Below are positions 1 through 6,374 of a DNA stretch of 38,477 nucleotides, in pieces. This DNA comes from a virus: the IMG/VR virus record IMGVR_UViG_3300031673_005165, positions 1 to 38,477 of that record. One strand, 5' to 3'. A program made the translations under genes and the position numbers. The notes below the pieces were generated by a model, which saw nothing but the letters and a program-made list of their open reading frames with translations, did no database searches and had not been told where the DNA came from. Numbering within the stretch: position 1 is the first letter of the stretch; each line of letters starts with the position of its first letter.

Positions 1-206
1 CTTTACTTTTGGAAACTATGCTGGTGGACATGGTGTAAATTGGAATGGTAGCACTTTAGCAGTAAGAGGAACACTTACAGCCGGTGATATTACTAGTGGT
101 GGAACTATAGAAGGTTGTACTATTTACTCTAGGTCAAGCCCTACAAGTAACAAATCAATAATATTAGATGGTAGTACAAATGAGGCTTATTTTTACGGAG
201 ATGATG
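1..206. repeat. Terminal redundancy with 38272-38477
   Basis: Positions 1-206 align without gaps to 38272-38477. Bases 1-54 are identical, nine mismatches fall between 55 and 79, and bases 80-206 (127 nt) are identical. An exact 127-nt end overlap is what a de Bruijn assembler run at k=127 leaves on a circular or circularly permuted molecule. The mismatched patch suggests that two variants of the tail-tip gene were present in the sample. The unique genome length would be about 38,271 bp. A true tandem repeat within the gene is less likely but cannot be excluded. Confidence 0.8.
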
Positions 207-676
207 GTAGTGGTGTGAAAAAAGTTGCTACAATAGGAATACATAGTAGTGTATTTGATAATACTGTTGCCATTTTCGGAACTACTACATCAACAAAGAC
301 TGGTGTTATTGCCGCATCATCAAGTCATAACGCTTTATATGCTCAAACAAATGTTAATGGTTATTATGCTGGAAAGTTTCAAAATAATAATGGTGATGGT
401 ATATATGTACGTACAGAACGATCTAGTGCTACTGCTGTTAGGGCATATTCAGATTATATTGGATATTATACTGATGACGCTGGTGGTGAGATAGACTATG
501 GTATATATATGAATACTTGTTCTAAAGGGTTCTTGAAATGTAATCCTTCGTATTATTCAAATCCGAATGGTAATGTATCCGCTTCTAAAGGAACTTTTTA
601 CCTAAGCAGTACGTGTAAGTTATATGTAAATACTAATAACGCAACTGCTTGGGATTTGATCGGAAGTCAAACTTAA
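2..676 (+). CDS. Tail-tip/fibre protein, C-terminal part (gene continues from 35801)
   Basis: The reading frame is open from base 2 to the TAA at 674-676, so the gene enters from outside the window. The first 206 bases repeat those at 38272-38477, in the same frame as the gene that starts at 35801. On a circular molecule the two pieces join into one protein of about 1048 residues. This part is rich in Gly, Ser, Thr and Asn and looks like a beta-structured fibre tip. It ends in a pattern common at fibre ends (short strands, then 'TAWDLIGSQT'). A GTG at 215 could be taken as a start, but coding clearly extends upstream of it. The likely role is receptor contact at the distal tail. The tail-tip class is well supported; the receptor is unknown. 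Confidence 0.8.
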   Translation, partial: FTFGNYAGGHGVNWNGSTLAVRGTLTAGDITSGGTIEGCTIYSRSSPTSNKSIILDGSTNEAYFYGDDGSGVKKVATIGIHSSVFDNTVAIFGTTTSTKTGVIAASSSHNALYAQTNVNGYYAGKFQNNNGDGIYVRTERSSATAVRAYSDYIGYYTDDAGGEIDYGIYMNTCSKGFLKCNPSYYSNPNGNVSASKGTFYLSSTCKLYVNTNNATAWDLIGSQT

Positions 677-690
677 TAGAGGAGAAAAAA

Positions 691-882
691 ATGAAAGAAG
701 AAAACGCTAATAAAATATTAGAAATAATAAATCTATTTTGTAATGATAATGATTTAAACCGCATGAATGTATGGTTAAAAACGGCTTTAATAAATGAGTT
801 GAGATTAACAATGGACCCTATGATTATTAAAGAAAAACCGCCAAAATCATTTAAAGAAACTGAAAAAAAGAGGAAACTCTAA
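691..882 (+). CDS. Small hypothetical protein (63 aa)
   Basis: I do not recognise this protein. It is a highly charged, mostly helical-looking 63-residue polypeptide with a Lys-rich tail. The start at 691 is chosen over an in-frame ATG at 649, because 649 lies inside the preceding tail gene while a good ribosome binding site (GAGGAG) sits just before 691. The stop codon overlaps the ATG of the endolysin gene (TAATG at 880-884), so the two are probably translationally coupled. Its place between the tail-tip gene and the lysis genes suggests an accessory lysis or tail-associated role, but nothing in the sequence demonstrates it. Confidence 0.6.
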   Translation: MKEENANKILEIINLFCNDNDLNRMNVWLKTALINELRLTMDPMIIKEKPPKSFKETEKKRKL

Positions 883-1232
883 TGGCTCTGTCTGATAAAC
901 AGTTTAAATTCCTCAAAGATATAAATATATTACTGAGTTTTATTATAAATAACGGTTATAAAGTAACATTTGGAGAAGCCCACCGAATAGAATATACACA
1001 GAAATATTATTTGGAAGAAGGACTTACAAAGACTCTAGATAGTCAACATTGTAGAAGATTAGCAATTGATCTGAATATATTTAAGACCTTGGGGGATGGT
1101 GGATACAAATATACTATTTATAAGAAGGATATCCAATTTATTGGGGACTTTTGGGAAAGTTTAGATAAAAAGAATTCTTGGGGCGGGAATTGGTCGTTTC
1201 AAGATACGATACATTTTGAGAGGAGGAATTAA
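882..1232 (+). CDS. Endolysin, M15-family peptidoglycan peptidase
   Basis: This 116-residue protein matches the compact phage M15 (D-Ala-D-Ala carboxypeptidase / L-Ala-D-Glu endopeptidase-like) endolysins. Visible motifs are 'VTFGEAHR' near residue 28, 'SQHCRRLAIDLN' at 54-65, 'WESL' near 91, 'WGG' at 100-102 and 'IHF' at 110-112. In this family the zinc ligands are His, Asp and His, here H56, D63 and H111. It would cleave peptide cross-links or stem peptides in the cell wall at lysis. There is no signal peptide, so a holin is needed for export. The gene overlaps the 63-aa gene before it and is followed directly by 1233, forming a lysis operon. Length is normal for the family. Confidence 0.85.
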   Translation: MALSDKQFKFLKDINILLSFIINNGYKVTFGEAHRIEYTQKYYLEEGLTKTLDSQHCRRLAIDLNIFKTLGDGGYKYTIYKKDIQFIGDFWESLDKKNSWGGNWSFQDTIHFERRN

Positions 1233-1496
1233 ATGATGATTATAAGCCTGGATAGTACAAATTATGAAATTTATGAACCAGCTAAATTTTTGTTTGATGA
1301 TTGTGTTGATTGCGCAGTATCATATTCTATGGGAATTGAAGGTTATGGAGAAACTTACGAAGATGCGACAGAAGATTTAAAAGAAAATATAGTAACCAGA
1401 TTTGATGAATTATATACATCAGATCCTGAAACATTAACAGAGTCTGAAACTAGACAAATATGCTGGATGAAACTACATATAAGGGAGAAAAAATGA
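1233..1496 (+). CDS. Hypothetical acidic protein (87 aa)
   Basis: A small acidic protein of unknown function. It starts immediately after the endolysin stop; ATG codons at 1233 and 1236 are both possible, and the ribosome binding site GAGGAGG at the endolysin 3' end serves either. The middle ('GIEGYGETYEDATEDLKENI') loosely recalls HicB-like folds, where a short beta-sheet is followed by a helix, but the match is too weak to name it. No membrane segment is seen. The stop overlaps the next start as ATGA (1493-1496), which places it in the lysis operon between the endolysin and the candidate holin. Confidence 0.6.
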   Translation: MMIISLDSTNYEIYEPAKFLFDDCVDCAVSYSMGIEGYGETYEDATEDLKENIVTRFDELYTSDPETLTESETRQICWMKLHIREKK

Positions 1497-1702
1497 TTAA
1501 CCATTGGAAATATTATTTAGCATTGATAGTTGAAATTGTTGGAATTGTTATAATGAGTGCAGGGGTGTGTGAAATTATGGTAATTGGAAAGTTTAATCCT
1601 GCCCCATGGTTGATAACTGTTGGAAGTTTAATAATGTCAACGGGTAGTTTTTTCTTTGCTAAAATAGTAAAGTGGAAAGAATATATAGAAGATAAAGAAT
1701 AA
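1493..1702 (+). CDS. Two-transmembrane protein, candidate holin
   Basis: This 69-residue protein has two hydrophobic segments, roughly residues 6-29 and 36-57. They are separated by a short turn containing 'GKFNPAP' and followed by a charged tail ('KWKEYIEDKE'). That is the layout of small class II-type holins, which open the inner membrane and release the endolysin. The start at 1493 is preferred over an upstream in-frame ATG at 1460, because AAGGGAG lies just before it and it overlaps the previous stop as ATGA. Its position three genes after the tail tip and beside the M15 endolysin supports the holin reading. Small membrane proteins of other function cannot be excluded by sequence alone. 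Confidence 0.55.
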   Translation: MINHWKYYLALIVEIVGIVIMSAGVCEIMVIGKFNPAPWLITVGSLIMSTGSFFFAKIVKWKEYIEDKE

Positions 1703-1760
1703 TCAGACATACCTCCATGTCTGAGAAAAGGGAGTAGGTTTAATTCATTTTCCTACTCCC
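1703..1760 (+). terminator. Two stacked hairpins after the lysis operon
   Basis: Directly after the stop codon are a perfect 8-bp stem (TCAGACAT / ATGTCTGA, 1703-1724) and a perfect 9-bp stem (GGGAGTAGG / CCTACTCCC, 1730-1760). Neither has a T-run, so on their own they may be RNA-stabilising or processing hairpins rather than terminators. They stand just before a strong intrinsic terminator. Confidence 0.6.
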
Positions 1761-1779
1761 GCCTCTTCTAATAGTTTGA

Positions 1780-1824
1780 AAAAAGATCATTATAGTTGAA
1801 ATATTGCTATAATGATCTTTTTTT
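1780..1824 (+). terminator. Intrinsic terminator of the late/lysis operon
   Basis: A perfect 14-bp stem (AAAGATCATTATAG at 1782-1795 pairing with 1807-1820) has an 11-nt loop and runs straight into a T-run ending at 1824, with matching A residues before the stem. This is a classical rho-independent terminator, possibly bidirectional. It most likely ends the transcript that carries the structural and lysis genes. Confidence 0.85.
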
Positions 1825-1830
1825 AATATA

Positions 1831-1916
1831 TTAAGGGATTTATTTTCGTCAGTATCTGGAGGTCCAGATAGCTCGTTTAAATAGTATGGTTTTTGTAAAT
1901 TCCGAACGGACAAACT
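1831..1916 (+). repeat. Recurring intergenic element, copy 1
   Basis: This 86-base stretch matches 3129-3213 closely: both begin TTAAGGG, share GTCAGTAT, TCCAGATAGC and TCGTT.AAAT, and end GGACAAACT. In this copy GTCC near 1863 can pair with GGAC at 1908-1911, enclosing the conserved part. It begins a few bases after the lysis terminator. Function unknown; a structured RNA, promoter or recombination site are all possible. Confidence 0.65.
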
Positions 1917-2191
1917 TGTAGTTATAAGTTAAAGATAGTCATTCCGATTTGTAGTTTCTTTAAGTAGGACTGTAAGGACTAGAAGAAAAGTATTTAATTG
2001 TAGTTTATTAAATATTTTTCGATGAACCAGCAGAACAATAGACAATAAGTCTAATAATAATCTATTAATAATCAGATTCAGAATCAGTTAAAAATCTTTT
2101 TTATATAAGTTGATAATAAATAGATTTATAACTTGTTGTATAATCTGTTGAATAATTATTTATTATATATTATTTTTCATAGCAGTAGTTT

Positions 2192-2220
2192 TGCCAAGAT
2201 TTATGATCTTGGCATTTTTT
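2192..2220 (+). terminator. Intrinsic terminator inside the non-coding block
   Basis: A perfect 9-bp stem (TGCCAAGAT / ATCTTGGCA) with the 5-nt loop TTATG is followed by six T residues. No gene ends just before it, which suggests that an untranslated RNA from the region 1825-2190 is terminated here, or that it insulates the downstream cargo region. Confidence 0.75.
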
Positions 2221-2356
2221 CCATATCATATTAAAGACCGGTCTAATGACAGTCCTTTTATTATCTTTTTAAAACTTTTTTAGAATCTATTTATATACTT
2301 TAATATTTCTATTTGCCTTATGGGCTTTCTTGGGTATTTATAGTCGATGTCCACAC

Positions 2357-2420
2357 ATTGAAAAACAAACTGCATTTTTCAATATGTAGACCTAGACGTG
2401 GGCTCGCAAAAGACGCTCAC
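2357..2420 (+). ncRNA. Possible structured RNA segment
   Basis: Two hairpins lie close together: a perfect 9-bp stem ATTGAAAAA / TTTTTCAAT (2357-2383, 9-nt loop) and a 6-bp stem GTGGGC / GCTCAC (2398-2420, one G-U pair). Two similar stretches containing TTCAGCGAGT follow near 2440 and 2481. No gene is seen here. The structure could belong to an untranslated RNA or an origin; evidence is limited to base pairing. Confidence 0.3.
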
Positions 2421-2548
2421 ATTATTTAACAATAAAGATTTTCAGCGAGTTTGTTATAAATATATTCAACGCTTTTTATATTCAGCGAGTGTGGTTTATA
2501 TTTGTTTCAGGGTTTTTTTGTACGGGTTTCTGGCGGTTTTTTACTTAG

Positions 2549-2601
2549 TCCATATAGTGTCGTTAAATATGTGTTTCTGTGGTTTTTATAACGGACAAAC
2601 T
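2549..2601 (+). repeat. Recurring intergenic element, copy 2
   Basis: Shares GTCCA.ATAG.GTCGTTAAAT with copies 1 and 3, TGGTTTTT with copy 1, and the terminal GGACAAACT. GTCC at its 5' end can pair with GGAC near its 3' end. The sequence after it (AACTTTATAAGGAG) resembles that after copy 3 and contains the ribosome binding site of the HNH gene at 2627. Confidence 0.6.
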
Positions 2602-2626
2602 AAAAACAACTTTATAAGGAGATAAA

Positions 2627-3127
2627 ATGAGTAAGAAAGAGTATAAAGAAAAAAGAGAAGACCAAACAATAGAAGAATACTTAGAAGAAATAATGCCAGA
2701 TACAAATGTTTATAAAGGTTATGGTGGGAAAAAAAGGAGAGGGTATTGTTGTGTACCTTTTCATAAGATAGTGTGGGATTTATATCACCCAGAAGACAAA
2801 TGGGAAAAAGGTTATGATATACACCATCTAAATGAAAACCCTCTAGACAATGATTCGTGTAATCTAATAAAATTAACAAAATCAGAACATATGAGGTATC
2901 ATAATTTATGTAAAAAGAAATCAGAAAGTACTAGAAAAAAGATGTCAATAGCTAAGAGTGGAACAAATCACCCTGCTTATGGTAAGCGAGCTTATAATGC
3001 AAGATTTGTAATGGTAGAATATCAAATATTTTCAACACAACGTAGGGCGGCTAAAGCATTTTCAATAAACACATCAACTATAAGAAAAAGAATAAACAAT
3101 AAAATTTCAGGCTATTTTTATATATAA
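2627..3127 (+). CDS. HNH homing endonuclease
   Basis: This 166-residue protein belongs to the free-standing HNH family found six times here. The HNH core spans roughly residues 45-90 ('VWDLYHPE', 'YDIHHLNENPLD', then 'SEHMRYHN'). The paired histidines are the metal/general-base site, and the later Asn and His complete the fold. A NUMOD3-like stretch ('STRKKMSIAKSG...NHPAYG') follows, then a NUMOD1-like helix-turn-helix ending in 'GYFYI'. It would cut recipient DNA lacking the gene and so promote its own spread. It has its own ribosome binding site (AAGGAG) and, unlike the other copies, stands outside an operon, flanked by element copies 2 and 3. Confidence 0.88.
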   Translation: MSKKEYKEKREDQTIEEYLEEIMPDTNVYKGYGGKKRRGYCCVPFHKIVWDLYHPEDKWEKGYDIHHLNENPLDNDSCNLIKLTKSEHMRYHNLCKKKSESTRKKMSIAKSGTNHPAYGKRAYNARFVMVEYQIFSTQRRAAKAFSINTSTIRKRINNKISGYFYI

Positions 3128-3128
3128 G

Positions 3129-3213
3129 TTAAGGGTTTTATTCTTGTCAGTATATGGACCTCCAGATAGCGTCGTTAAATTTGCCTCTTGATAATAATTG
3201 CGCTGGACAAACT
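3129..3213 (+). repeat. Recurring intergenic element, copy 3
   Basis: The closest relative of copy 1 (85 versus 86 bases, nearly identical over the first 50). Here the pairing is shifted and longer: TCCAG near 3161 can pair with CTGGA at 3203-3207. The stem is therefore kept although the bases differ, as expected of a structured RNA. It starts immediately after the stop of the HNH gene at 2627, so that gene lies between copies 2 and 3. Confidence 0.65.
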
Positions 3214-3255
3214 ATAAATAACTTTTATAGTTATTTATTTAAATCTCCTTGATTG

Positions 3256-3291
3256 AATTCCGGATCTTTATTGCCATTTAGGTCCGGAATT
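3256..3291 (+). terminator. Inverted repeat upstream of the cargo operon
   Basis: A perfect 9-bp inverted repeat (AATTCCGGA / TCCGGAATT) with an 18-nt loop is followed by the AT-rich stretch ATTTAATTG. It could be a weak terminator for the HNH gene or a protein-binding site before the operon that starts at 3318. There is no clean T-run. Confidence 0.4.
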
Positions 3292-3317
3292 ATTTAATTG
3301 ATAAATAAAGGAAAACA

Positions 3318-4247
3318 ATGGAAAACTTAAACAATGATAATAGACTATCTGTTTTATTAACATCTAGAGATAGACCAATTTTAACACAAAAATGTATAGA
3401 ATCTATACATAAAACATCTAAATTATTTAAAGAAGTAAATATATATGTATTCGATAATTTATCAAATCCCGATGAGAAGAGATTAGGATTATTTTCTAAA
3501 TTACTAAAAGAAGAAAAAATAAAATATTATTCATATGATACACCTATATCGTTATGTGATTGTTTTGGAAAAGCTATTGCTTATAATAGATGGATAAATA
3601 TGATGAAAACTGAACATGATATAAGGGAAGTAACCAAAACCAACTCTTTAAAAGATTACTATATATTAATAGATAATGATATGATATTAGGACCGGATTG
3701 GGATAAATTTTTTATCACCGCCAACGATGAATTATTATCTAGAGAACCTGATATTCATTTCATGGTAAAATATCCCGGTGGATTAACTGAAAGAAATATA
3801 AACAAACCAAGTTCTAATAAATACAAACTAACTACACCTAACAATATAGAGTTTGATGTAGTATGTACTAATTGGGGTGGTGGTTCAGGATTTTGGTTTA
3901 TGAATTATGAACAATTACTTAAAACAAAATGGGAAACTGAGCTTTTTTCTAACGTATATAAGAGATTTAAACGACATGATACAATATCTTGGTCTAGAAT
4001 AAATAATAAATCTAAAAACATCATTAATTATGTGGCTGGAATAAAACCTCCCGATGACAACCCACTAGTTCTTCATATAGGAGGAGTTTTAAACTGTTCT
4101 ATGTGTAATGTTTTAACCAAACAAGGTCCATCAGAATACAAAAAAGTAAAATCTAATTTTATTATAAAAGAATTAGCCTTAGCTAATATGTCATCTTTAG
4201 ATATATATAATAAATACAAATCTTTTAAAACTGCAACTGATTGGTAG
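3318..4247 (+). CDS. GT-A fold glycosyltransferase (family 2-like)
   Basis: This 309-residue protein begins with a nucleotide-sugar binding beta-alpha unit ('LSVLLTSRDRP' at 10-20, 'IYVFDNLS' near 42-49). The metal-binding motif is 'LIDNDM' with DND at 119-121, equivalent to DxD. A region with 'CTNWGGGSGFWFMN' follows, typical of the acceptor side of GT-A enzymes. It would transfer a sugar from a nucleotide donor to an unknown acceptor. The ribosome binding site is AAGGAAA, and this is the first gene of the cargo operon. Donor and acceptor cannot be deduced; candidates are a host surface glycan, a virion protein or DNA. Confidence 0.72.
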   Translation: MENLNNDNRLSVLLTSRDRPILTQKCIESIHKTSKLFKEVNIYVFDNLSNPDEKRLGLFSKLLKEEKIKYYSYDTPISLCDCFGKAIAYNRWINMMKTEHDIREVTKTNSLKDYYILIDNDMILGPDWDKFFITANDELLSREPDIHFMVKYPGGLTERNINKPSSNKYKLTTPNNIEFDVVCTNWGGGSGFWFMNYEQLLKTKWETELFSNVYKRFKRHDTISWSRINNKSKNIINYVAGIKPPDDNPLVLHIGGVLNCSMCNVLTKQGPSEYKKVKSNFIIKELALANMSSLDIYNKYKSFKTATDW

Positions 4248-4254
4248 AATATAT

Positions 4255-4650
4255 ATGGGAACAACAACAGAATATACACAATATTACGATAATATAGAAA
4301 GAGCTAGAAAAAATAAAGAGGATACTCTTCCATATTATTATATCTTATTTGATGCAATACAAACTTCTATTGATAAATACGAAGCAAAGATCCTCAAATA
4401 TGATACAGAAATGAAAACTAAATTCAGAGAAGAGTTTGGAAATGAATATGATGTTTCTCTTATATGTAAAGGAAAATGGTATTTCAGTTTCAAAGAAGCT
4501 TCTGAAAAACTAGGAATAACAATACCAGCTTTAAGACATTGGTGTGAGGATGTTAGGAAAGATTATTGCATGAGAATAAAAAGTTACGATTATTATTATT
4601 ACAAGGAGAATTTTCCAGAGATGTTTGAGGAGGAGGAAAAAAATGAATAA
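4255..4650 (+). CDS. Hypothetical protein with NUMOD1-like helix-turn-helix
   Basis: A 131-residue protein without a recognised catalytic domain. Residues about 73-95 ('GKWYFSFKEASEKLGITIPA') resemble the NUMOD1/IENR1 DNA-binding tail of the HNH endonucleases in this window, in which a Gly-Lys beta-hairpin precedes 'EAa..L.i....I'. It could be a solitary DNA-binding protein left by a homing element or a small regulator. It begins seven bases after the glycosyltransferase stop without a clear ribosome binding site. Its last codons (AAT GAA TAA) overlap the start of the HNH gene at 4643, so its present C-terminus may have been shaped by that insertion. Confidence 0.55.
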   Translation: MGTTTEYTQYYDNIERARKNKEDTLPYYYILFDAIQTSIDKYEAKILKYDTEMKTKFREEFGNEYDVSLICKGKWYFSFKEASEKLGITIPALRHWCEDVRKDYCMRIKSYDYYYYKENFPEMFEEEEKNE

Positions 4651-5212
4651 AGAAATGATTGATGAGATGTATAAAGAGACTACTATTAGAAAAAGTAATA
4701 GTGGTCTAAGAAGATATTATAAGGGAAAATATTGGGCTAGGGTGTATTGGGACTTATGTAACCCAGAATCGCCTTGTAAGAACTACGACATACATCATAA
4801 AAACGAAAATCCCTTGGATGATTATATTGAAAATTTAGAGCGGTTAACGCGTGGAGATCATATGAGATTGCATAATATTGGTAAGCACCACACAGAATCT
4901 ACAAAACAGAAAATGTCAGAAAATCATATGGGAATGTTAGGAAAAAATCATACAGAAAATACTAAAAAGAAACAATCACTTGCACATATAGGTAAAAAAT
5001 TCTCAGAGGATTATAAAAAAAATATGTCTGGAGCAAATCATCCTTTTTTTGGTAAGTTCGGAATAAATAGTTCTCATAAAAGATCTGTTTCTATAAATGG
5101 TAAATTATTCCCAACTAGAAAAGAAGCCGCAGAATATTTAAAGGTTTCATCGCCAACTATAAGAAATAGAATCCTATCAAATAATTTTTCAGGCTATTAC
5201 TATGCAAAATAA
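4643..5212 (+). CDS. HNH homing endonuclease
   Basis: This is the longest of the six copies, 189 residues from the ATG at 4643. That start is preferred over 4625 because GAGGAGG lies just upstream and the other copies start in the same way. Order: N-terminal conserved region ('KGKYWARVYWDL'), HNH core ('YDIHHKNENPLDD', 'GDHMRLHN'), three NUMOD3-like repeats ('HTESTKQKMSENH', 'HTENTKKKQSLAH' and a third), and a NUMOD1-like tail ending 'GYYYAK'. It overlaps the previous gene by 8 nt and the next gene (5202) by 11 nt, so the cargo operon reads through it. Expected role: site-specific DNA cleavage and homing. Confidence 0.9.
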   Translation: MNKEMIDEMYKETTIRKSNSGLRRYYKGKYWARVYWDLCNPESPCKNYDIHHKNENPLDDYIENLERLTRGDHMRLHNIGKHHTESTKQKMSENHMGMLGKNHTENTKKKQSLAHIGKKFSEDYKKNMSGANHPFFGKFGINSSHKRSVSINGKLFPTRKEAAEYLKVSSPTIRNRILSNNFSGYYYAK

Positions 5213-6374
5213 AGATTTTAACAAATTTAAACTTGATCCTAAAACAGTAACAAATGTAAAAACTTTAAAAGAAATAATAGATTCCCAACCATTAATTATC
5301 CAGGCTCAAGTAACCCAAAAGAAAATGTCCTTATATAATAAAAAATTTAAAAAAGGTGATGTTATATGTATGTCTTTGGGTATGTACGAAATATTATCTA
5401 AAGATCGCGCAGGAAATAGATATTTCAGACCCGTTAGAAAGCCGATACCTTTCAAACGATATCGTGGCCAAGATCTAACAAATAAAAAACTTTTAATATC
5501 AAGAACTGGAGGAGTTGGTGATATACTATTCCTCCAGCCAATAGTAAAATATTTAAAACAAATGTACCCCACTTGTAAAATAATCTTCGCTAGTGGGGAA
5601 AGATTCTCAAAAATATTCAAAAGTTTTCCTACAAACCTTATTGACAGAGTAATAACTGTACCATATTCAATCCATGAAATTTACAAATCAGATTATCAAC
5701 TAATATTAGAGGGTTGCATTGAGCGATGTGAAGAGGCTAAAATAATGAACTGTTATGATATTATGTCAACAGTTGCTAACGTAGAAGCTAATCCCCTTAC
5801 GGATCCACTAGAGCTTATTCCAGACCTTTCTTTAAACGAAGATAAAAATCTACCCAATAAATTTATTGTCCTCCAATGGCGAGCCAGTTCCCCTTTAAGA
5901 TCTTTAACTCCGTCAATTTTTAAAAAGATATGTTCAAAAATTATACAGCATAATTACAAGATAGTAATAATAGATAGACCGGATTTTTTACATAAAACCT
6001 ATGATATTATACAGAAGAGTGGTTTACCAAAAGAAGCACTCACAGTTATAACAAATTCCATTGATATAAATCATGCACTTTCTATTTTGTCGGTTTCAGA
6101 CGGCATTGTGGCTGTAGATAGTAGTTATTGTCACTTTGGAGCAGCATTAAATAAAAAAACTATAGGATTGTTTGGACCATTTGAGGGTAAAAATCGATTG
6201 GGATATTATAAAAATATTAAATGGGTTGAGCCAAAAGATGTACATTGTCCATTTTTTCCATGTAATTTTCATAAAAAGGAGATGTGTTCTGATATAATAG
6301 AAAATAAATATGTTCAATGTATGAACAATATTGATATTAAAGAGTTTAAAAAAGAATTTGAGGAGATGTTCTAA
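5202..6374 (+). CDS. GT9-like glycosyltransferase (heptosyltransferase family)
   Basis: This 390-residue protein has about 95 extra N-terminal residues of unknown role, then a GT-B glycosyltransferase of the GT9 (ADP-heptose:LPS heptosyltransferase) type. The first domain opens with 'RTGGVGDILFLQP' at 101-113, the usual glycine-rich loop. The second holds 'AVDSSYCHFGAAL' and 'GLFGP' at about 304-328, the family signature for nucleotide-sugar binding. Several Cys near the C-terminus are unusual and might bind metal. The start codon lies inside the end of the HNH gene. A role in building or altering a lipopolysaccharide-like glycan is likely by family; the sugar is not known. Confidence 0.78.
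   Translation: MQNKDFNKFKLDPKTVTNVKTLKEIIDSQPLIIQAQVTQKKMSLYNKKFKKGDVICMSLGMYEILSKDRAGNRYFRPVRKPIPFKRYRGQDLTNKKLLISRTGGVGDILFLQPIVKYLKQMYPTCKIIFASGERFSKIFKSFPTNLIDRVITVPYSIHEIYKSDYQLILEGCIERCEEAKIMNCYDIMSTVANVEANPLTDPLELIPDLSLNEDKNLPNKFIVLQWRASSPLRSLTPSIFKKICSKIIQHNYKIVIIDRPDFLHKTYDIIQKSGLPKEALTVITNSIDINHALSILSVSDGIVAVDSSYCHFGAALNKKTIGLFGPFEGKNRLGYYKNIKWVEPKDVHCPFFPCNFHKKEMCSDIIENKYVQCMNNIDIKEFKKEFEEMF

Larger units (their letters stand above)
1703..2626. other. Long non-coding region, candidate origin/regulatory block
   Basis: About 920 bases carry no convincing gene. Contents: three hairpins at 1703-1824, element copy 1 at 1831-1916, three exact copies of TTGTAGTT (1916-1923, 1949-1956, 1998-2005), a very AT-rich stretch around 2040-2185, an intrinsic terminator at 2192-2220, hairpins at 2357-2383 and 2398-2420, and element copy 2 at 2549-2601. 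A GTG-initiated 75-codon frame at 2398-2625 exists but is Phe/Tyr-rich, covers the structured repeats and looks spurious. In a genome with no recognised replication gene this is the most likely site for an origin. That is inference only. Confidence 0.5.

Noticed and set aside
55-79. Diversity-generating retroelement variable region in the tail-tip gene
   Set aside because: Although several mismatches involve A, nearly all are silent, and no reverse transcriptase or accessory gene is seen.
249-494. 81-codon frame overlapping the tail-tip gene
   Set aside because: It is in another frame of a clearly coding region and gives a Met/Leu-rich low-complexity product.
2398-2625. GTG-started 75-codon frame before the first HNH gene
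   Set aside because: It covers hairpins and element copy 2, is very rich in Phe/Tyr/Val and Cys, and has no ribosome binding site. More likely non-coding.
1831-3213. Group I intron carrying the HNH gene
   Set aside because: The HNH gene lies between genes and not inside a split one, and I could not find the conserved P7/P3 core sequences. A diverged intron cannot be formally excluded.
6355-6374. GAGGAGATGTTC near the end of the GT9 gene, like the HNH gene starts (GAGGAGATGTTT)
   Set aside because: Only about 11 bases match and they encode a common Glu-Glu-Met-Phe end; not enough to call a remnant.
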